From contig NC_030992.1 in NCBI RefSeq assembly GCF_000149955.1, positions 4,170,850 through 4,234,849 of the forward strand: 64,000 nt of DNA. The letters are read 5' to 3'. Each line of letters starts with the position of its first letter. The stretch's first letter is position 1. Of the stretch, positions 56,372-64,000 are shown in pieces. The notes beneath the pieces were generated by a model. The model did no database searches. It was not told the DNA's origin and saw only the letters and a list, made by a program, of their open reading frames with translations. This DNA is from Fusarium oxysporum f. sp. lycopersici 4287. Its lineage: Eukaryota; Ascomycota; Sordariomycetes; Hypocreales; Nectriaceae. The position numbers and the translations under genes were made by a program.

Positions 56372-58096
56372 ATGCTTATCGCCGAACTATTCAAGGCCCT
56401 CTCTAACGAGGCTGTCACGAGACCCTACCAGACCGCGGTGACGAGTGTTCTCGTGTCGTTCCTTGCTTACATTATCGTCAACGAGTACGTGGCGAGGAGC
56501 GCTAGGTTAGCCGCCTTCGATGGACCGAAGAGACTCCCCATAGTAGGAAATCTCCATCAACTGCGGTCAAACGCGGCAGAGAAGTACCGAAAGTGGGCAA
56601 AGACATATGGACCAGTATACCAGATCCAACTTGGCAACGTCCCCATTCTCTTGGTCAATAGTGCCTCCGCTGCGAGAACAGTCTTTGGAACAAACTCATC
56701 AGCCACTGCTTCGCGTCCCGAATTCTACACATTCCATAAGGTATTATGCCGTAACGCGCTATTACATCGTATCCTCGGCTAATCGTAATCTAGCTTGTTT
56801 CCAACACCGCGGGTACCACAATTGGTACAGCTCCATACAGCGAATCTCTCAAGCGAAGGAGAAAAGGAGCTGCATCTGCCCTCAACAGGCCCGCGGTTGA
56901 AACCTACATCCCCCATCTGGATCTCGAGACCAAAGACTTTATTGCCGAGGCCTACAAGTTCGGAAAGGCTGGAAAGACCGAGGTAGATCCGCTACCCCTG
57001 GTTCAGCGGCTGAGTCTCTCTCTGGCTTTGACGTTGAACTGGGGAACACGCATGCCCAGTTCTGACAGTGACCTGCTTAGAGAGATCACCCACGTTGAAG
57101 TCGAGATCAGCCGATTCCGAAGCACCACGGACAACTTGCAAGACTATATCCCACTCCTTCGCTTGAACCCCTTCTCGTTTGGGCACAAAAAGGCTGCCGA
57201 GTATCGTAATCGCCGAGATGCATACCTGGGCATGCTGAACCGCGATCTTGAGGAGCGGGTAAGCAAGGGGACTCACAAGCCTTGCATCCAGGCAAATATC
57301 ATGCTAGACCGAGAGGCCAAGCTCAACGACGTGGAGATGATGTCTATCAGCCTTACTATGCTGTCCGGTGGATTCGAGACTTTCTCAACGGTGACTACCT
57401 GGGCTATTGCCTACCTCGCAACGCACCCAGAGATCCAGGACAAGGCATACAAGGCCATCACAGATTTGCATGGCTCCAAGTCTCCTCTATGCGATCCTAA
57501 CGATGACCAGAAGTGTGACTATGTTCGCGCCCTTGTGCGGGAAAGTTTGAGGCAAGTAAACGTCTCGCCTAATATAATGAGATGTAGCTCTAACGTCCAA
57601 ACACAGGTACTTTACAGTTCTTCGCTTATCCCTGCCTCGGGCAACTAACAAAGACTTCTACTACGAGGGAAAGTTTATACCAAAAGGAACAGTAGTGTTT
57701 CTAAACTCCTGGGCATGCAATATGGGTATGTTATGGCCTTTCTTGCTGATGCTGCCGCGTAGACTAACATGTTTAGATGACGAGCTCTGGGAGGACCCCG
57801 AGATATTCCGTCCCGAGCGCTGGCTAGAGCATCCTGACCATCCCATGTTCACCTTTGGAGTGGGATACCGCATGTGTGCAGGCTCACTGCTAGCAAACCG
57901 CGAGCTATATCTCACCTTCATGCGCATGATAGCTAGCTTTGAACTCTCTACAAGAGATGAGATCGACACTAACCCGTTGACTGGGGTTGAAGACTTGACT
58001 AGTCTTGTGAGCACCCCGAGAAAGTATCGTGTCACCTTCAAGCCGCGAAACGATGCAGTCTTGAAGGCTGCGATTGCGCAGGGGTTTGATGAATAA
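56372..58096 (+). CDS. Cytochrome P450, CYP504-like (phenylacetate hydroxylase-type)
   Basis: Four exons (56372-56740, 56794-57551, 57607-57725, 57777-58096) give 521 aa. An N-terminal hydrophobic anchor (TSVLVSFLAYIIV) and the Pro-rich hinge (GPKRLPIVGNL) show an ER-bound microsomal P450. Motifs: I-helix GGFET, ExxR as RESLR, FRPERW, and heme loop FGVGYRMCAG with the Cys ligand. The WACNMDDELWEDPEIFRPER-to-SLLANRELYLTFMR stretch closely recalls phenylacetate 2-hydroxylase (phacA/CYP504). It probably hydroxylates an aromatic acid or related small molecule using NADPH-P450 reductase. Intron 2 (57552-57606) is a GC-AG intron (TTGAG/GCAAGT); the alternative GT at 57556 would shift the frame. It is divergent from the ADH gene and convergent with the Dal5-type permease. 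Confidence 0.92.
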
Positions 58097-58644
58097 GTAG
58101 TGGGTTATGTGGTATTGGAAAGTCCAGCTCTTTCAACTCGGCCTTTATTAATACATGCAGGGAGTATATACCAGTAGAAAATGTCAACAGACTAAGTTAA
58201 AAAGTTATCTTGGGCTATCTATCTTGTTTTGTCTGTAATTCCTCGATCAAGAAGCTTTAGACCTGCATTTTTTGGCTGCTGAGATAATATCTGCCTTGAT
58301 TATAAAAACTGTAAACTCAGGCCTTGGCCGTCTGCATATCGGTGCAACTGTATGACTTGTACATTTTCTTGGCAAGTCGTCACAGAAAGGTACCTAGAGG
58401 CAAAACTGCAAAGCGAAGCTGGGCTTGGAGAGATCTGTACCTTGCCACATAGATAAAACTTAAAGTAAATATTGGGTGGTGTAAAACAGCAACCCTGAGC
58501 ATGTAAAGTCTTATTGTGATAACTCAAGGTTAAGCCAGATGCGCGACACGACGTAATAAGCGATAGAAATTACAGCCACCACAATGCTCAAATATTCAAT
58601 TAAGTCTCAACACTACTATATAAGTATCTCTGCGACCTGGCTAC
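58097..58644. other. Intergenic region between convergent genes
   Basis: 548 bp, no gene supported; 3' regions of the P450 and of the MFS permease. Confidence 0.4.
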
Positions 58645-60374
58645 TCACAACGTGTAAGTGAAACCATCCGTGTTCTCAATAACAAGCTTTCCTTGCCTCT
58701 GAAGCTGATTCTTACGTCGAAAGACAACAGTAGTCAAGCCTACAGAGATGAAAGTGAGACTGGCAGCGGTCAAACAGGCGTAAAGTCCAGGTCTATAAAG
58801 AAGCGTCAGTCTGGGGCAGCCAGGTAAGTAGTGGTATATAGATCAGACTTACCTATAGCCGGGCTTATCTTGCCCTCGAAAGACAAGGCTGGCAATAATG
58901 CCACCGATACCACCCATTCCAACAATCAGTGCAGAACAAAAGGCACGACGCCACTGGCCAACAATATTATTAGATTGGTATGTCAGTGTAAGTGGTAAAC
59001 ACGCGTTATCACCACCAACCACAAAGTAGGCACCGATGTAGCGCACTACGTTGTCATGATGAAAACCTAGAAAGGAAAGGCCGATGATCTCAAGGATAGA
59101 GTTGAGCATGATGAAAGGCCCTCGAAGCTTGTACTTATCCGATAACCAACTCTCTGTCAGTCCAAGTATGCCGCCGAATACATAGCACTTAGGAGCATTA
59201 GCCTGGGCAATGGATGAGAAAGCATTGGCTTGAAACTTACCGGAGCATTCAGGGTTTGAGCCTCCACCACTGAGAACCCAAGCCCATCTCTTAAGACAAT
59301 GGGCAGGAAATAAGCGACAGCATAGATAACCATGGATGTCAGACCGAAGTTGATTGCCAAGATCCATACTTTCCAGTCAAGGGCATTCTCAAGGTAGGGT
59401 CGGAGGGAGAATTCAGTAGAATGGGCATCGCCTCTGTCCGCATCAATGCGACTGACCATAATATCAACCTCTTCAGCGGTCAGAAAGCGCTTTGTTTGGC
59501 GGGCGTTCTCTGGAAAGTCGACGATGAAGATATATCCGACGAACCCAAGCAAAGCCGTGACGACACCCTCCATAATGAAGATCCAGCGCCAGCCTTCATA
59601 ACCTGCAAGTCCGTCCATTTGTTGAAGCTAGAAGAGCATTAGTATCATAGCATTGGAGAGGTTGGCCGTAGGGGGGTTGAGGATACTCACTCCATAAGCA
59701 AGAACACCTCCAAAACCGCCAAAGACATTTCCAAACAGGTAGAAGAAGGCGATTCTGATGGCGACTTCATGCCGGACATACCAGGTGCTGATGAGAAAGA
59801 CGGAGCTTGGGAAGAACCCCGCCTCTAGCAGACCCAATAGTATTCTGAGACCAGCAAGGTCCTGCCAGCGATGAGCGAAACCAAAGGCAAGCATAACGAT
59901 ACCCCAAGCAACGCAGATCCCGGACAAGAACCAGCGCGGGCCAATCTTGCGAGCCATAACCGTCATGATGGGTTGGAAAAGAGTATAGGTTGGGAAGAAG
60001 AGGAGGACGATGATTGACTAGACATAAACTCATTAAACGTGTCTTTGCGAGGCTTTGAACATGAAGGGAGCTTACGTAGTTCATACCGCCGAGGTCGATA
60101 TCTTCACCCATTCCTGCAACGACGCTATATTCATCAGTGCCAACATCTACATCAGCTGTGACTCAACTCACGCATAGGCCAGATTCTGACGATCTATCTG
60201 ACAAACGGTGTATAAGACGGCGATGATGATGCACAGTCGCATGTCTACCTTGCGTCGGATCTTACGAACCCGATCACTGAGGTTATTCATGGCGGTGGCT
60301 TCCACGGACCCGACAGCATATTCGACCTGTTCACTGGCAGCATCTTCTGCGTGCTTCTCCGTGGAGGACGTCAT
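58645..60374 (-). CDS. MFS anion:cation symporter, allantoate permease (Dal5)-type
   Basis: Six exons (60374-60172, 60124-60076, 60017-59691, 59627-59241, 59187-58853, 58792-58645) give 482 aa. KVDMRLCIIIAVLYTVCQID, then RQNLAYA (the DR-N motif in TM1), is the hallmark of the Dal5/ACS family. IMTVMARKIGPRWFLSGICV, LLGLLEAGFFPSSVFLISTW and WRWIFIMEGVVTALLG (TM4-6) follow. The central loop FLTAEEVDIMVSRIDADRGD is also typical. Characterised relatives move organic anions such as allantoate, nicotinate, pantothenate or phthalate. Next to an adenylating reductase and a P450 it may carry a carboxylic acid. The frame is intact. It is divergent from the NRPS-like gene with a 627-bp shared upstream. 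Confidence 0.92.
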
Positions 60375-61001
60375 GGTGAAAGGCTTATGGTAGTGATAAA
60401 AGAGGTAGGCTGAGTCTTTCTTCTCGGGCAGAAGTACGACAGGGATAGGAAGCCCGTTTGTGCACGATTGAGGAGGATCGGCCAGTTTATGTGTAAATCC
60501 GGTATTCCCACATCATTCACGCCATTACGAACCAATTCCGCCAGTTGAATTGCTATGACTTCACACTAAGAGTCATTTTCATTGGATGGACATCGATATC
60601 CTTTACCTTAGTCTAAATCATCAACAGACTCTACCCCGGATTCTTATCCTGGCCAACTCCCCCATATTGCCATTCTATTCCCAAGCAACCCCGCGTTATG
60701 CGGAATCGGGATATCATTCCGTTTGACCGGAACCTTGATATTGAGTTAACCTAAATATGCCTAGTGTCACTGAGAACCGGAAAAGAGATTGCAAGCCGAG
60801 AAAATGACGGAAAGAGTTTCCTATTGTCTATTGTGGGTATTATATGAATTTCATATGTGAACTCACCAAGCATCCTAATGAGGTATCTACCAAGACATTT
60901 ATGTACCCTGGACTGCCTTCAAGATCACATAACTGTTATAAGTGAACGAAAGCGCTGCACAACTTCAATTGAATTTTTAATACAACCCCAACACGGACAG
61001 T
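60375..61001. promoter_or_regulatory. Shared promoter of the Dal5-type permease and the NRPS-like gene
   Basis: 627 bp of divergent upstream sequence. It contains CGGAA/TTCCG elements (ATGCGGAATCGGG near 60698, TTCCGTTTGACCGGAA near 60717-60732, ACCGGAAAAG near 60776) similar to those between ADH and P450, which suggests a common Zn2Cys6 regulator. No binding has been shown. Confidence 0.45.
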
Positions 61002-64000
61002 ATGGCCCTGGATGCAAGGACAATTGACGAGCTTGTCCGGCTAAATGCCGAGCGCAACAAGGATCATGTGGCAGTTATCGAGTCGCCTACAGGTGATCAA
61101 CATTCTCAGTCATACACGTCCAAGCAAATCGATGACTTTGCTTTCCAAGTTGCATGTGTCTATTCTGAGAAATACGACTTGCAACCTCGGACCTCATCTC
61201 ACCAGAAGCCCAAAGTTGTTGCGTTATGCGGTATTGGAGACTTTGAGTATCTCATTACTGCACTCGCTATAGCCAAGCTTGGCCATACTACTTTGTTTCT
61301 ATCTCCAAGATTGCCTCTCGAGAGCTGTGTTGGACTTTTAAGACCCTCAAACGCAGCGTTGCTGCTGGTTCAACAAGGCCAGCAATCTCTGGCAGAATAT
61401 GTAAATGGTGATTCTCTGGATGTTGCGGCCGAGGCTGTTGCGCCAATCGACCAAGGCATGCCAACCCGCAGCACAGAGGGCAGGCAGAATACCAATCTGA
61501 CAGCAGCCCTCGATATAGAAGCAGAGAGAAACACGGCTGTATGGATCCTCCACTCAAGTGGCTCAACAGGTCTTCCCAAGCTGGTATCTGTTCCCAACGG
61601 AGCTGCACTGCGTCGCTACACGGCAAATCTCGGTAGCCTTGGACTCGACACTCTTACAACTGTACCACTGTATCATGCATTCGGAATGAGCAGCTTCTTT
61701 CGTTGCTTCATAAGCCAAAAGACGATTCAGCTTTACGCAAAACTCCCCATTACAACCAGCCATCTATTGCAAGTTACACGAGATCGAATGTTTGGGTTGT
61801 TCTCTGCTGTGCCCTTCACTATCAAGCTGCTAGCAGAGTCAGAAGAGGGTATGCGCTTTCTGCGTGGCTTCAGTGTCATCACGACTGGTGGATCACCTAT
61901 GCCAGAGGATCTGGGTACCAAATTGGTAAGACAAGGGGTTCGGTTGGTGAGCGTCTATGGATCGTTAGTCTCATCCCTTTGCTTGTCAATTGTTGTTCTA
62001 TTACTGACATGGCCCCAAGATCAGAGACCGGAACACTCCTGACTTCGTTGCGCCCGGCTGAAGACCACGAATGGAGCTGGTTACGAGTCCCTGAGGAGGA
62101 TGGCGACCTTCTCCGGTTTGAACACCAGGGATCTGACACGTATGAGCTGATATGCCCCAAGGCATGGTCGATGCTGGCAGATTCGAACCAGGACGACGGT
62201 TCATGGAGAACAAAGGACTTGTTCACCAAGCACCTAACCATTCCTGGTGCATTCAAGTACATAGGAAGATTGGACGATATCTTGGTGCTTGAGAATGGTG
62301 AAAAGTTCAATCCAATCTCTGTCGAGAGCGAAATATCAAGCTCCCCGCTCATAGATGGATGCATCATCTTTGGGACAGGAAAGCCAGCTGCTGGTATCGC
62401 TGTGATTCCTTCCGAGGTAACAGATCATCTGACTAAGGATGAGTTAAGGCTTTTACTGAGGCGCACCATCGACAAGGCTCAGACTTCGTTACCGATGTAT
62501 GGAAGAATCACTGAGGATATGATTCTTCTTTTGCCCAGAAACTCAGTTGCTCCCCGGACGGAAAAAGGTACCATCATACGAAGCAAGTTCCTTAAGGCCT
62601 ATGAACAGCAAATTCAGGCCATTTACGAAAAACAGGATGCGGCTGTCGAAACGAGACAGTACACGAAAGATGAGATATTGAAGTTTTTGTCAAAGCAACT
62701 CGTAAGTGTCTTACAACTGTCTCCTGAGGCGGAACCAGGTCACGACCAAGACTTCTCAACCTTTGGTTTGGACTCTTTGCGCGCAATGCAGCTTCGCAGC
62801 GCAATAATGAAGCACGTCGACCTCGGAGTAAACAAACTCGGCATCAACGTGGTATTTGACTTTCCCACAATTGCTTCGCTAGCCCAGGAGATATCCAGGG
62901 TTAGCTCCGGTGCAGAGGCTAGCAGTCTTGACGCCAAGGACGAACAAGATGCGGCAAATATGTTACAGCGATATGCAAACTTCGGCGGCCAAAGAAGAGA
63001 ACCACGCAGTGCACGCACTTTGAGCCAAAACATCGTAAGTAAAGTCAAACTTGTGCTGGATTATGTTACAACTACTTACTCTGCAGCAGGTCTTGACTGG
63101 AGCGACTGGCTCACTCGGAGCACATCTACTGGCAAAGCTGGCCCTTTCTTCATCTGTCCAGACAGTCTACTGCCTCGTAAGGGCATCATCTAACGCGAAT
63201 GCTCAAGAACGTGTCGAGAAGTCGTTGGAAGAGAGAAACCTGAGATCAAACTTTCCAGAAGAGCTGCCGCGGAAGATTACTTGCTTGGCGGCTGATCTTT
63301 CTGACCAATACTTGGGTCTCGGGAAGGACACCTTTCGATCTATCGCGAGAGACGTCGATATAGTCTATCACTGTGGATGGACTGTCAACTTCAACCAACG
63401 TCTAAGCACATTCGAGAAGTCATGTGTTGCAGGCGTTCGCCATCTGCTCGATCTCTGTTTGGCCGACTCTGGTTTAGCTGCCGCGCGTTTCATCATGTTC
63501 AGCTCCATCGGCACTATCATGAGTACATCAGAGGACACCATCCCTGAGCGCCTACCAAAGTCCCTTGCAGAAGCCAACCGGACTGGATACTCGCGCTCTA
63601 AGTGTGTCGCAGAGCAAATCTGTGCCAAAGCTGCGGCTGAAGCTGGTCTTCCAGTAGCGATCGTTAGAATTGGTCAGATTGTTGGCGATACTATCAATGG
63701 CATCTGGAATACATCTGAAGCGGTGCCATTGATGATAAGATCAGCTCAAATAATTGGAGCACTGCCGACTTTGCAAGAGCGAGTCCGATGGTTACCTGTC
63801 GACGATGTGGCACAGATTGTTATCGAGATTGGATCAAGCGATGCTATAGTAGCAAACGAGACATCTGTCTTCAACATAGTGAATCCTCATACTCTCAGGT
63901 GGACAAAAGACTTACTCCCACTGCTAGCCCAGAATGGTCTGGCCTTCCAGGCTGTTCCACCTTCGGACTGGCTCAAAAGACTTGAGGGGTCTGATACTGA
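61002..64000 (+). CDS. NRPS-like adenylating reductase (A-T-R), partial at window end
   Basis: Exons 61002-61963, 62020-63034 and 63090 (or 63087) onward stay in one frame to the last base. Adenylation: VWILHSSGSTGLPK (core A3), PLYHAFGMSSFFR, TTGGSPMPE, VYGSSETG (A5), WRTKDLF and YIGRLDDILVLENGEKFNP (A7-A8). Carrier: DFSTFGLDSLRAMQLR with the phosphopantetheine Ser. Reductase: VLTGATGSLGAHLLAKLAL (NADP loop), IVYHCGWTVNFN, FSSIG, and GYSRSKCVAEQI (YxxxK). This is the alpha-aminoadipate-reductase-like layout: activate a carboxylic acid with ATP, hold it as thioester and release an aldehyde or alcohol. There is no condensation domain. The missing part is the C-terminus of the R domain. With the P450, ADH, permease and regulator it looks like a biosynthetic or detoxification cluster. 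Confidence 0.93.

Noticed and set aside
1..64000. CRISPR arrays, rRNA and tRNA genes
   Set aside because: None was seen on reading both strands; direct repeats found are SINE copies, TSDs and the heptamer arrays.

Overview
The window looks like a filamentous ascomycete chromosome, most likely Fusarium (inferred from gene style and family content, not tested by search). The signs are many 45-75 nt spliceosomal introns, Zn(II)2Cys6 regulators, MFS and NCS1 permeases, a LaeA-like methyltransferase, secreted Thr/Ser-rich proteins, a Foxy-like SINE, and RIP-type decay. Decayed genes are frequent, so this reads as an accessory or subtelomeric-type region. There are two runs of N (19457-19757 and 44501-44686); the reading frame is disturbed beside the second and within the gene cut by the first.

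Layout. 1-20 kb: a mucin-like secreted protein, an MFS drug-transporter gene killed by TGG-to-TAR stops, three short-chain dehydrogenase genes (one dead), a secreted GH16 glucanase, a LaeA-like methyltransferase, a secreted PAN-like protein, a broken F-box-like gene and a ketopantoate-reductase-like gene. 20-28 kb: a broken carbohydrate-binding-like gene, a Zn2Cys6 factor, an NCS1 nucleobase-type permease, and a divergent 2OG-Fe(II) dioxygenase with a SINE in the shared promoter; a plausible nucleobase-use group. 28-44 kb: a nucleotidyltransferase-fold protein, a 13-exon protein of unknown function, a nonsense-mutated DUF7730-like gene, and a head-to-head pair of a bacterial-type poly(ADP-ribose) glycohydrolase and a small PARP-like ADP-ribosyltransferase. 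Next comes an SRPBCC gene split by a 971-bp AT-rich insertion with a 13-bp target-site duplication. 44-64 kb: a sugar transporter, an amino-acid transporter, a Zn2Cys6 factor, a zinc alcohol dehydrogenase split by the second SINE copy, a CYP504-like P450, a Dal5-type anion permease and an NRPS-like adenylating reductase (A-T-R) that runs off the end. This last group looks like a carboxylic-acid or secondary-metabolism cluster.

The most interesting items are the ADP-ribose writer/eraser pair, the two SINE copies with clean target-site duplications, the RIP-marked insertion in the SRPBCC gene, and unusual splice sites (three GC-AG introns and one GA-AG donor). All exon models were hand-built from frame, splice signals and recalled family patterns; no database search was run.
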